From Vicingus serpentipes (GTDB lineage Bacteria > Bacteroidota > Bacteroidia > Flavobacteriales_E > Vicingaceae): DNA of 64,000 bases. Position numbers and translations under genes: made by a program. Positions 7,834 to 16,032 of this stretch are shown here, in pieces. The stretch lies in the NCBI GenBank assembly GCA_024103385.1, contig JAGFIT010000040.1, forward strand, positions 1-64,000, written 5' to 3'. Below the pieces are notes generated by a model. The model was not told the DNA's origin and did not search any database. It was given only the letters and a program-made list of their open reading frames with translations. Position 1 is the first letter of the stretch. Each line of letters starts with the position of its first letter.

Positions 7834-7841
7834 TATGTTTG
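7834..7841 (+). promoter_or_regulatory. -7 box of the efflux operon; leaderless geometry
   Basis: TATGTTTG matches TAnnTTTG perfectly. Only four bases lie between the box and the ATG at 7846, so transcription probably starts at or next to the start codon. Confidence 0.55.
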
Positions 7842-7845
7842 CAAT

Positions 7846-8472
7846 ATGGAAGAACAAGAAAAGGAAGAACAATTATTATTTGCAACGCTCGAGTTGTTTA
7901 TGAAGTTGGGAGTTAAGAGCCTTACCATGGATGATATATCTCAGCATTTGGGGATATCGAAAAAAACACTGTATCAATTTGTTACAGATAAAAAGGATTT
8001 GGTAAAAAAGGCCATGCAATTAGCTATTAAAAATGATCAATGTTTATTAGGAGATATTGCAGTTCAAGAGGAAAATGCAATAGATGAATTGTTAGCTATC
8101 AATGAAAAGGTAAGCGAAAAATTACAGAGTATCCAACCAGCTGTAATGTATGATTTAAAGAAGCACTACCCTGAAGCATGGTCGATGATGGAAGATCATA
8201 AGAAATGTTTTGTCTATGATATGGTGGTGAAAAACATCGATACAGGAATTCAACAAGGCTTATATCGAGAAAATGTAAATTCAGGAATCGTAGCTAGGGT
8301 ATATATAACTTTAATTGATAAAATATTTGATGCAGATATTTTCCCAGCTCATCAATATACTTTTGCGACAATACATAGAGAGATAGCTCGATACCACATT
8401 AGAGGGATTGCTAATGAAAAAGGGGTTAAATATTTAGTAAAACGACTTAAAGACAATAATCATGATTTTTAA
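7846..8472 (+). CDS. TetR/AcrR-family transcriptional regulator of the efflux operon
   Basis: The N-terminal TetR DNA-binding domain has the helix-turn-helix LTMDDISQHLGISKKTLYQF at 26-45, followed by the usual DKKDLV. The C-terminal ligand-binding half is divergent, as is normal for the family, so the inducer cannot be read from sequence. It is the first gene of an operon with a TolC-like channel, a membrane fusion lipoprotein and an RND pump. A palindrome at 7811-7825 lies in its promoter. Repression of its own operon, relieved by a pump substrate, is the expected mode. The mRNA is predicted to be leaderless. Confidence 0.88.
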   Translation: MEEQEKEEQLLFATLELFMKLGVKSLTMDDISQHLGISKKTLYQFVTDKKDLVKKAMQLAIKNDQCLLGDIAVQEENAIDELLAINEKVSEKLQSIQPAVMYDLKKHYPEAWSMMEDHKKCFVYDMVVKNIDTGIQQGLYRENVNSGIVARVYITLIDKIFDADIFPAHQYTFATIHREIARYHIRGIANEKGVKYLVKRLKDNNHDF

Positions 8473-9814
8473 AATGAAAGTATTTTTTTGGATGACTTTT
8501 GTTGCTTGCCTGATGTCAACTATTACAATGGCACAATCTCTAGAAAATTCATTTACTTTAAAAGAAGCACAAGCTTATGCATTAGAGCATAATTACGGAG
8601 CACAAAATGCAAAAAAAGATGTTCTTGCAGCTAAAAAGAAGGTTTGGGAAACAACTGCAATAGGTTTGCCACAAATAGCTGCAGAAGGAACTTTTCAGAA
8701 GTTTCTGGATATTCCAGTCAGTTTAGCACCAGCTAATTCATTTAATCCGAATGCACCCGAAGGAGAATTAACAGAGCTTCAATTTGGTTTGGAGTACAAT
8801 AATTCTTTAGCCTTGTCAGCTTCCCAACTCATATTTGATGGATCTTATATTGTAGGTTTACAAGCCGCAAAAACATACAAAGAGTTATCCATTAACAATC
8901 AAATTAAAACAGAAATAGAGTTAAAAGAAGGAGTAGCTCAAGCATACTACACGGTATTGATAGCAGAAGAAAACACCAAAACACTTACGTTATCTTTAAG
9001 TACACTTCAATCCATGTTAAAAGAAGCAGAAGCGCTATATAGTGAAGGATTAGTTGAGGAGCAAAATGTAGATCAACTAAAGCTGAATGTCAATGAATTA
9101 ACAACTGCTGTAGGTATTGCTAAAGGACAAATCGATTTTGCAACTAAGTTATTACAACTTCAAATGGGAATGGACATCGGTACGCCAATGCTGTTGACAG
9201 ATAACTTGGATACTTTTATTGGAGAACTTACAACACCAATAGTTACGCAAGAATTTAAAGTAGAAAATCATATTGATTATACCTTGATTACAACTAACAC
9301 AAGGTTAATGCAGCTTAACCATAAGAAAGAAAAATTTTCCTTTTTACCCTCAGTAAATTTATTTTTTAATCATCAACAGCAAAACATGAATAACAAATTT
9401 GACGCATTTAGTGGGGGGAAGTATTATCCTGCTACTGTTGTTGGAGCTTCTGTTAGATTGCCTATTTTGACTAGTGGTTCTCGATTAGCAAAAATGAGTC
9501 AGGCTAAAATAGAATGGGAAAAAGCATTAAATCAACAAAAAGAAGCAGAACAAGGACTGATTTATAAATCTCAATTAGCTAATTCTAACATGGAAACGGC
9601 TCATGAAACCTATCTCAATCAAAAAGAGAATATGGAATTGGCAAAAAAAATACATGATAAAACAGTAAAAAAATATAATGAGGGGATGGTATCTAGTATG
9701 GAGTTATCACAAGCTCAAAACCAATATTTAACAGCTGAAGGAAAATATATAAAGTCATTACTGGATTTGTTTACAGCAAAATCAGAATTAAAAAAATCAT
9801 ATGGAAATGAATAA
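8462..9814 (+). CDS. TolC-family outer-membrane efflux protein
   Basis: A signal peptide (hydrophobic core about 7-23, ending MAQ) precedes two repeated helical segments typical of OEP/TolC proteins, for example the N-terminal FTLKEAQAYALEHN and the C-terminal KKYNEGMVSSMELSQAQNQY. The 450-residue length is normal. It would form the outer-membrane exit duct of the tripartite pump encoded by the next two genes. The ATG at 8462 overlaps the end of the tetR-like gene by 11 bases. The ATG at 8474 (fifth codon) gives a cleaner signal peptide and a one-base gap and is an equally plausible start. Confidence 0.9.
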   Translation: MIFKMKVFFWMTFVACLMSTITMAQSLENSFTLKEAQAYALEHNYGAQNAKKDVLAAKKKVWETTAIGLPQIAAEGTFQKFLDIPVSLAPANSFNPNAPEGELTELQFGLEYNNSLALSASQLIFDGSYIVGLQAAKTYKELSINNQIKTEIELKEGVAQAYYTVLIAEENTKTLTLSLSTLQSMLKEAEALYSEGLVEEQNVDQLKLNVNELTTAVGIAKGQIDFATKLLQLQMGMDIGTPMLLTDNLDTFIGELTTPIVTQEFKVENHIDYTLITTNTRLMQLNHKKEKFSFLPSVNLFFNHQQQNMNNKFDAFSGGKYYPATVVGASVRLPILTSGSRLAKMSQAKIEWEKALNQQKEAEQGLIYKSQLANSNMETAHETYLNQKENMELAKKIHDKTVKKYNEGMVSSMELSQAQNQYLTAEGKYIKSLLDLFTAKSELKKSYGNE

Positions 9815-9836
9815 TCAGAATAACACATTAATTAAG

Positions 9837-10973
9837 ATGAAAAAAGCAGTAATATACTTAGTCGGGGCAATTTTTTTGGTTGCGTGCGGATCTTCAGAAA
9901 TAAATGAAAATGTTGCTCAATTACAACATAAAAAAGATTCCTTAAAGTTAGTCTATACTGACATTGCAAAGGCAATTGAAGCAATTGATGAGCAGTTGAA
10001 AGCGCTAGATACAACTGTTCAACTGCCTTTAGTAACTGTCAATACAATAGAACAAAAAATGTTTGAGCATTTTGTTGAGGTGCAAGGAGAAGTTGAAGTA
10101 GGCGGAAATGCTTTAGTGTATCCTGAAGTTCCTGGAAATATAATGAGTATCCGTTTTAAAGAAGGAGATAAGGTAAATAAAGGAGATTTGATGATTCAAT
10201 TGGACGCAAGTACTTTGTCATCAACAATAAAAGAGGTGGAAACAAATTATGTTTTAGCTAAAGATATATTTGAAAAACAAGAACGTTTGTGGAAGGAAAA
10301 AGTGGGATCAGAAGTACAATATTTACAAGCTAAAACCAATAAAGAAGCTTTAGAACAAAAACTCATTACATTAAGAAAACAATTGGATATGTACGCTATT
10401 AGAGCCCCTTTTTCTGGGGTGATAGATGAAATCAATCCAAAAGTTGGAGAGGCTGTTAACCCCGCTTTTCCAGCGGCAAGGGTTATCAATTACAACGATA
10501 CTTACTTAAAAGCAGATGTGTCTGAGAATTACATCTCCCTCATTAAAGAAGGAAATAAAGTGACTGTTCTTTTCCCTTCTCTTCATAAAGAGCGTATTAC
10601 TAAAATTGCTAGAGTAGGTAATTTTATTAACCCTAATAACAGAACATTTAAAATTAATATTGATTTAAATGATTTTAAAGAAGGTTTAAAACCAAACTTG
10701 TTAGCAGATATTAAAATAAGAGACTTTGTAGAAGATACTGCTATTGTTATTCCTTCTAGCATTATTCAACAGGATAGGCAAGGGAATGAATATATCTACT
10801 TGATGGAACAACAAGGGAAGAAAAAAACGGCTAAAAAAACAACCATTACAACTGGTCTTTCTTATCAAGGAAACACTATTGTATTAACTGGATTAAAGGG
10901 AGGAGAAAAGTATATTGATAAAGGCGCAAGAAGTATTCAGGATGGAGAATTAGTTGAATCAGTGAAAGAATAA
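9837..10973 (+). CDS. RND periplasmic adaptor (HlyD/AcrA-type membrane fusion lipoprotein)
   Basis: With the start at 9837 the protein begins MKKAVIYLVGAIFLVAC, a lipoprotein signal with lipidated Cys17. A start at 9801 is also open but would place twelve extra residues before the signal and overlap the TolC gene. A short coiled coil (about 30-60) is followed by the lipoyl/barrel-sandwich halves (VYPEVPGNIMSIRFKEGDKV and IRAPFSGVIDEINPKVGEAV), an alpha hairpin between them, and beta-barrel and membrane-proximal domains. It would link the TolC channel to the RND pump. The position between those two genes fits. Confidence 0.92.
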   Translation: MKKAVIYLVGAIFLVACGSSEINENVAQLQHKKDSLKLVYTDIAKAIEAIDEQLKALDTTVQLPLVTVNTIEQKMFEHFVEVQGEVEVGGNALVYPEVPGNIMSIRFKEGDKVNKGDLMIQLDASTLSSTIKEVETNYVLAKDIFEKQERLWKEKVGSEVQYLQAKTNKEALEQKLITLRKQLDMYAIRAPFSGVIDEINPKVGEAVNPAFPAARVINYNDTYLKADVSENYISLIKEGNKVTVLFPSLHKERITKIARVGNFINPNNRTFKINIDLNDFKEGLKPNLLADIKIRDFVEDTAIVIPSSIIQQDRQGNEYIYLMEQQGKKKTAKKTTITTGLSYQGNTIVLTGLKGGEKYIDKGARSIQDGELVESVKE

Positions 10974-10997
10974 AAGTACTAGCTATAATAAATAATT

Positions 10998-13900
10998 ATG
11001 CAAGAAGAAAAACTAGACAATAAAGGACTTAAACGATTTGGGTTAACTACACTTTCGGTTAAGAATAGAACTACTGTTTTTGTATTGACAGTAATTGTTT
11101 TAATTGCTGGAGCAGCGTCCTATATATCAATGCCTAGAGAAGCTTTTCCTGAAATTGTAATTCCTGAAATTTATGTAGGAACACCTTATCCAGGAAACTC
11201 CGCTGTGGATATTGAGAAATTAATTACTCGTCCACTAGAAAAAGAAATTAATGCGATTACTGGAATTGATAAAATTTCGTCATCATCTATACAGGGATAC
11301 TCTTCTATTCAGGTAAAATTTGATTTTAGTGTTACTCCTGATGAGGCGTTGAGAAAAGTAAAAGATGCTGTGGATAAAGCAAAAAGTGATGCTGATTTTC
11401 CTGATGATTTACCAGCAGAGCCAAATGTGTTTGCAATGAATTTTTCGGAACTCATGCCTGTAATGAACATTAACTTATCAGGAAACTTTTCAGGAGACTT
11501 ATTGAAAGATTACGCTGAGATTATTGAAGATAAAGTAGAAGCTCTTCCTCAAATTACGAAAGTAGACATTAGAGGAATTCAAGAGAAGGAAGTAAAAATT
11601 AAAGTAGATGCCTTAAAGATGGAATCTATGCAGATTAGCTATCAAGACATTGAAAATGCTGTTGGTTTTGAGAACATGACTATTTCTGGGGGAGATATTA
11701 TTGTAGATGGACTTAGAAGAACTGTTAGAACAACAGGTGATTTTACAGAGTGGGAAGCAATTGAAAATGTAATTATCAAACAAGAAAAGGGCAATATTGT
11801 TTATTTGAGAGATGTAGCGGAAGTGATTTTTGAGGAAAAAGATAGAGAATCTTATGCTCGAGAATTTGGTCAACCAGTAGTGATGTGTGATGTGTTTAAA
11901 CGAGGTGGAGCGAATTTATTAGATGCTTCGGACGCCATAAATGATATTATTAAGGAATTGAAGGAAACGGAGTTCCCAGAAAACTTAACAATAACCATCA
12001 CTTCTGATATGTCAGAAAAAACAAGAACGCAGGTAGGTGAATTAGAAAATAGCATCATATTTGGGATGCTGTTGGTAGTAGGAGTGCTGCTCTTTTTTTT
12101 AGGATTACGTAATGCCTTGTTTGTTGGAATTGCAATCCCTTTGTCTATGTTTATTGCATTTATGATTTTGGGAGCGGTTGGAGTTACACTAAATATGATG
12201 GTGTTGTTTTCTTTGGTATTGGCATTAGGAATGTTAGTCGATAATGGAATTGTAATTGTAGAAAATATTTATCGTTTAATGGATGAAGGATATACCCCAA
12301 TAAAAGCAGCAATTCACGGGGCAGGAGAAGTAGCTTGGCCAATTATAGCTTCAACAGCTACTACATTAGCGGCATTTTTGCCATTAGCGATATGGCCTGG
12401 TCAAATGGGAGAGTTTATGAAATTTCTACCTATTACATTGATGATTGTATTAGGATCTTCATTGTTTGTTGCTTTAGTAATTAACCCTGTATTTACGGCT
12501 GTTTTTATGAAGTTGGAAGAAAAACCTGCCAATAAACGAAAAATAATAGTGGTGTCAACAGCTTTTATTTTGTTTGGATTGTTAATTGTTGTTTCAGGAG
12601 CGATGGCTTTTGGGAATATATTAATAGCCACAGGATTAACAATACTAACTACCACTTATTTTTACAATCCAGCAACGATTTATTTTCAAGAAAAAATACT
12701 TCCTAAACTAGAAGTATTTTACCAACGGTTCTTAACTTATATTTTAAGAGGGAAGAACCCGATTAAATGGGTAGGGGGAACATTTATCTTGCTCATCGTA
12801 TCTTTTGTATTAATTGCTGTAGCTAGCCCTAAGGTGGAGTTTTTTCCTGTAAATATGCCTAATTACCTCAATATTTTTATAGACCAACCTGTAGGAACGG
12901 ATATTCAAGCAACAAATAATATCACTAAAGAAGTAGAACAGAAATTAATGAATTATTTCAATGCAGAAATTGAGGTGAGAGGAGAAAAATTGCAGAGGAA
13001 CTTTATGATAGAATCAATTATTGGACAAGTAGGAAATGGAACATCTGACCCCGCTCAGGGAGTATCTATGGGTAATACGCCTAATAAAGCACGAATTACC
13101 ATTTCGTTTGTAAAGTTTAGTGAGCGAAAGGGAATGAGTACCAATCAAATTATGAACGAAGTAAGAAGTGTTGTTAGAGGAATTCCAGGAGTACAAATAA
13201 CCGTAGATAAAGATCAGGCAGGACCTCCACAAGGAAAACCAATTAATATAGAGCTTTATGGAGACAATTATGAAGCCTTGATTGAAGAAGCTGAAAAGAT
13301 GCAACATTTTATCAATAAATCTAATATCTATGGTATAGAAGAGTTGAATTTAGATATACAAACGGGGAAACCTGAAATTATTGTAAATGTAGATAGACAA
13401 AAAGCCAAGCGATTTAATTTGTCAACAGCTCAAATTGGTTCAGCTATCAGAACTGCCTTGTTCGGAAAAGAAATTTCTAAATATAAAGAAGGGGAGGATG
13501 ATTATAAAATTATAGTAAGGATGAATGATGAATCGCGTTACAACATGGATAATTTAATCAACCAAAAAATTACATTTAGAGATCCGAGTAATGGAAAAAT
13601 TAGTCAGGTACCTATTTCTTCCGTTGCTAAAGCAGAAAAAACAACTACGTTCAGCGCTATAAAAAGAAAAGATTTGAAACGAGTTGTTACGATTCAATCT
13701 AATGTTATCGAAGGGGCTAATCCTAATGAAGTAGTTGCCAATATTAAATCAGTGCTTAAAGATTATCCAATAGATGATAAACATGAATGGATGTTTACTG
13801 GACAACAAGAAGAACAAGCTAAAGAGATGAGTTTTTTAAGCACAGCGTTAATGATTGCCGTTTTCTTAATATTCCTAATTATCGTTGCTCAATTTAATTC

Positions 13901-14432
13901 TATTTCCGCACCTGTAATCATTGTAACTTCTGTTGTGTTTAGTTTGATTGGGGTGTTGTTAGGATTAGTTGTTTTTCAAATGGATTTTGTGATAATGATG
14001 ACTATGATTGGAATTATTTCGTTGGCGGGAATTGTAGTTAACAATGCCATTGTTTTAATCGATTATACCAAGTTATTGATAGAACGAAAAAGATTAGATT
14101 TAGGACTTGAAGAAAAAGAAAAGTTGCCAATGAATGAGGTCGTTAATGCGATTATTGAAGGTGGAAAAACGAGGTTGAGACCCGTATTGTTAACGGCTAT
14201 TACTACTATTTTAGGCTTAATGCCTTTGGCTGTTGGGATGAATATTAATTTTTTTACTTTATTTTCAGACCTTGACCCTCAAATTTATTTTGGAGGAGAT
14301 AATGTGGTGTTCTGGGGACCTATGTCATGGACAATTATATTTGGGCTAACGTTTGCTACATTATTAACTTTAGTAATCGTTCCCGTAATGTTTTTATTGT
14401 TAGCCAAATTAAAAAATAGGATTGTCAGCTAG
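10998..14432 (+). CDS. RND-family efflux pump permease (AcrB/HAE1-like)
   Basis: This 1144-residue inner-membrane proton-driven exporter has the usual plan: TM1 (about 24-43), a porter loop (PREAFPEIVIPEIYVGTPYP), TM2-TM6 (about 350-505), a second large loop and the C-terminal helices. TM4 has GMLVDNGIVIVEN, so Asp415 is kept but the second proton-relay Asp is Asn416, a form common in Bacteroidota pumps. Between TM6 and TM7 there is an extra hydrophobic hairpin (about 516-550), and before the last helix a loop rich in Asp and Gly (DLDPQIYFGGDNVVFWG). Both are absent from AcrB. It is the last gene of the TetR-controlled operon. Substrates cannot be inferred. Confidence 0.92.
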   Translation: MQEEKLDNKGLKRFGLTTLSVKNRTTVFVLTVIVLIAGAASYISMPREAFPEIVIPEIYVGTPYPGNSAVDIEKLITRPLEKEINAITGIDKISSSSIQGYSSIQVKFDFSVTPDEALRKVKDAVDKAKSDADFPDDLPAEPNVFAMNFSELMPVMNINLSGNFSGDLLKDYAEIIEDKVEALPQITKVDIRGIQEKEVKIKVDALKMESMQISYQDIENAVGFENMTISGGDIIVDGLRRTVRTTGDFTEWEAIENVIIKQEKGNIVYLRDVAEVIFEEKDRESYAREFGQPVVMCDVFKRGGANLLDASDAINDIIKELKETEFPENLTITITSDMSEKTRTQVGELENSIIFGMLLVVGVLLFFLGLRNALFVGIAIPLSMFIAFMILGAVGVTLNMMVLFSLVLALGMLVDNGIVIVENIYRLMDEGYTPIKAAIHGAGEVAWPIIASTATTLAAFLPLAIWPGQMGEFMKFLPITLMIVLGSSLFVALVINPVFTAVFMKLEEKPANKRKIIVVSTAFILFGLLIVVSGAMAFGNILIATGLTILTTTYFYNPATIYFQEKILPKLEVFYQRFLTYILRGKNPIKWVGGTFILLIVSFVLIAVASPKVEFFPVNMPNYLNIFIDQPVGTDIQATNNITKEVEQKLMNYFNAEIEVRGEKLQRNFMIESIIGQVGNGTSDPAQGVSMGNTPNKARITISFVKFSERKGMSTNQIMNEVRSVVRGIPGVQITVDKDQAGPPQGKPINIELYGDNYEALIEEAEKMQHFINKSNIYGIEELNLDIQTGKPEIIVNVDRQKAKRFNLSTAQIGSAIRTALFGKEISKYKEGEDDYKIIVRMNDESRYNMDNLINQKITFRDPSNGKISQVPISSVAKAEKTTTFSAIKRKDLKRVVTIQSNVIEGANPNEVVANIKSVLKDYPIDDKHEWMFTGQQEEQAKEMSFLSTALMIAVFLIFLIIVAQFNSISAPVIIVTSVVFSLIGVLLGLVVFQMDFVIMMTMIGIISLAGIVVNNAIVLIDYTKLLIERKRLDLGLEEKEKLPMNEVVNAIIEGGKTRLRPVLLTAITTILGLMPLAVGMNINFFTLFSDLDPQIYFGGDNVVFWGPMSWTIIFGLTFATLLTLVIVPVMFLLLAKLKNRIVS

Positions 14433-14448
14433 AGTCGCGTGTTAATAT

Positions 14449-14880
14449 TTACTTTGCAAAAAGTTGATGGATATCTTTAAATGCTTTGAACTCTAATGCA
14501 TTTCCCTCAGGGTCTAAGAAAAACATGGTGGCTTGCTCTCCAATTTCACCTTCAAACCGAATATAAGGTTCGATGATAAATGGGATGTTTTTAGCTTTCA
14601 ATTTTTGAGAAAGAGACATCCATGTATCCCAATCCAAAACTACTCCAAAATGAGGGACAGGAACATTTTTTCCATCCACAGGATTGGTTATTGGTTCCTC
14701 ATCAGCTTTTTGATTAGATGGGCTTTTATGAATAACCAATTGGTGTCCAAAGAAGTTAAAATCAACCCATTTATCAGTACTTCTTCCTTCGGAACACTCT
14801 AAAACGTTGCTGTAGAAATCCCTGCATTTTTCTATATCATGTACAGGGATAGCTAGATGGAAAGGATTAATGTTTTTCAT
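14449..14880 (-). CDS. VOC-family (glyoxalase/dioxygenase-like) protein
   Basis: This 143-residue protein has two beta-alpha-beta-beta-beta modules. The first starts [20 protein letters not shown]; the second ends [16 protein letters not shown]. His8 of the first module and the Glu in ALEFK are placed like metal ligands of vicinal-oxygen-chelate enzymes. The substrate is not identifiable; members include glyoxalases, dioxygenases and antibiotic-binding proteins. It lies 17 bp downstream of the M42 peptidase gene in the same direction, so they are probably co-transcribed, and it converges on the RND gene. Confidence 0.85.
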   Translation of the reverse strand: MKNINPFHLAIPVHDIEKCRDFYSNVLECSEGRSTDKWVDFNFFGHQLVIHKSPSNQKADEEPITNPVDGKNVPVPHFGVVLDWDTWMSLSQKLKAKNIPFIIEPYIRFEGEIGEQATMFFLDPEGNALEFKAFKDIHQLFAK

Positions 14881-14897
14881 TTTCTATAATATTTTAA

Positions 14898-15902
14898 TTA
14901 TTTAGTAATATAAGCCATACATAAATCAATGGTTGCTTCTATGCCTTTAATGTGTGTTCGTTCTGTACCGTGAGAAGCAGCTACCCCCATTCCTATTAAT
15001 GCTACCCTAAAGTCATGCCCAGCACGTAATGCTGCAGACCCATCAGAACCATAAAAAGGATAGACATCTACTTTGTAAGGGATATTGTTTTTCTTAGCTA
15101 AATCCACCAATTCTTTCCTAAAATTATAATCATACGGGCCAGTAGAATCTTTTGCACAGATAGAGCAACTTACTTCATTGCCTTGGCAATCGTCACCTAA
15201 CACACCCATGTCAATCACCAATAGATCCTTTACAGTTGTTGCGTATCCAGCACAAGCTCCATGTCCAACTTCTTCATAATTAGAAAAGAAGAGTTCTACA
15301 GGTAATTCTTCACCTTGTTCCTTTAACCTCCGAGCAATTTCAAATAAAACGTAACAACCTGCCTTGTTATCGATAAATCGTGATTTAATAAAACCCGTTT
15401 TTAATTCTTGATATTTTACATCCACACAAATAATATCTCCTACTTCTATTCCTAGTTGTTGTACATCTTCTTTAGTGTAAACTTCCTCATCAACTCTAAT
15501 GTGCATATTGTTAATACTTCGCTGAATTTTTTCTTTTTCGCTATTAGCATGTTTAGAAGGGTTATCTAGTAATATTGTGCCTGTATGAGATTTGCCTTCA
15601 TGGGTAATAATTTTTACATATTCTCCTTCTGCACCTGTAAGCGAAAGTCCTCCTAGCAATGAAAAAGCTAACGTTCCATTAGCCTTTACCCCAGAAACAA
15701 TTCCCCCTAAAGTGTCAACATGAGCAGCAATAGCTGTTGTAGGGTTAGTGCCTAAAGCACATTTTACAGCACCTTTGTTAGTGTATTCTGGAGAGTAACC
15801 ATAGCTAGTTAATAAGTCAAAAATATATTTGCTTGCGTTATCAGTATATCCTGTTGGGGAATCAATCGCTAACAATTCTTTCAATGTTTTGTATTTCTCC
15901 AT
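14898..15902 (-). CDS. M42-family metallopeptidase (glutamyl aminopeptidase/endoglucanase M-like)
   Basis: A cytoplasmic, co-catalytic two-metal aminopeptidase. Visible ligands and catalytic residues are AHVDT (60-64; His61, Asp63), SRFIDNKAG (174-182; Asp178), NYEEVGHG (208-215; Glu210, Glu211), VIDMG (Asp231) and ASHGTERTH near the C-terminus. The 334-residue length is typical. Family members form tetrahedral dodecamers that trim peptides. It lacks a signal peptide. It probably forms a two-gene operon with the VOC gene. Confidence 0.9.
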   Translation of the reverse strand: MEKYKTLKELLAIDSPTGYTDNASKYIFDLLTSYGYSPEYTNKGAVKCALGTNPTTAIAAHVDTLGGIVSGVKANGTLAFSLLGGLSLTGAEGEYVKIITHEGKSHTGTILLDNPSKHANSEKEKIQRSINNMHIRVDEEVYTKEDVQQLGIEVGDIICVDVKYQELKTGFIKSRFIDNKAGCYVLFEIARRLKEQGEELPVELFFSNYEEVGHGACAGYATTVKDLLVIDMGVLGDDCQGNEVSCSICAKDSTGPYDYNFRKELVDLAKKNNIPYKVDVYPFYGSDGSAALRAGHDFRVALIGMGVAASHGTERTHIKGIEATIDLCMAYITK

Positions 15903-15976
15903 GAATCTTAATTTTAAAGGAATAAAAGTAATTAGATTCTTTGACTTTTTAAGGGTAATTATTTCATGAAAATGAC

Positions 15977-16007
15977 AATCCCTTCTAGAATTATTCTAGA
16001 AGGGATT
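15977..16007 (-). terminator. Perfect 15-bp hairpin after the 996-residue cargo protein
   Basis: AATCCCTTCTAGAAT at 15977-15991 is repeated exactly in inverted form at 15993-16007, with one base at the centre. It follows the stop codon of the minus-strand gene by 25 bases. The downstream T-run is weak (TCATTTTC), so it could also act as an mRNA 3'-end stabiliser. Confidence 0.65.
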
Positions 16008-16032
16008 GGCTAAACTATTTAAAAAGAATTAA

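Noticed and set aside
10998-14432. The DN in TM4 as an inactivating mutation of the RND pump
   Set aside because: One Asp is retained, and the DN form is widespread in Bacteroidota RND pumps as far as I know. The operon is otherwise intact.
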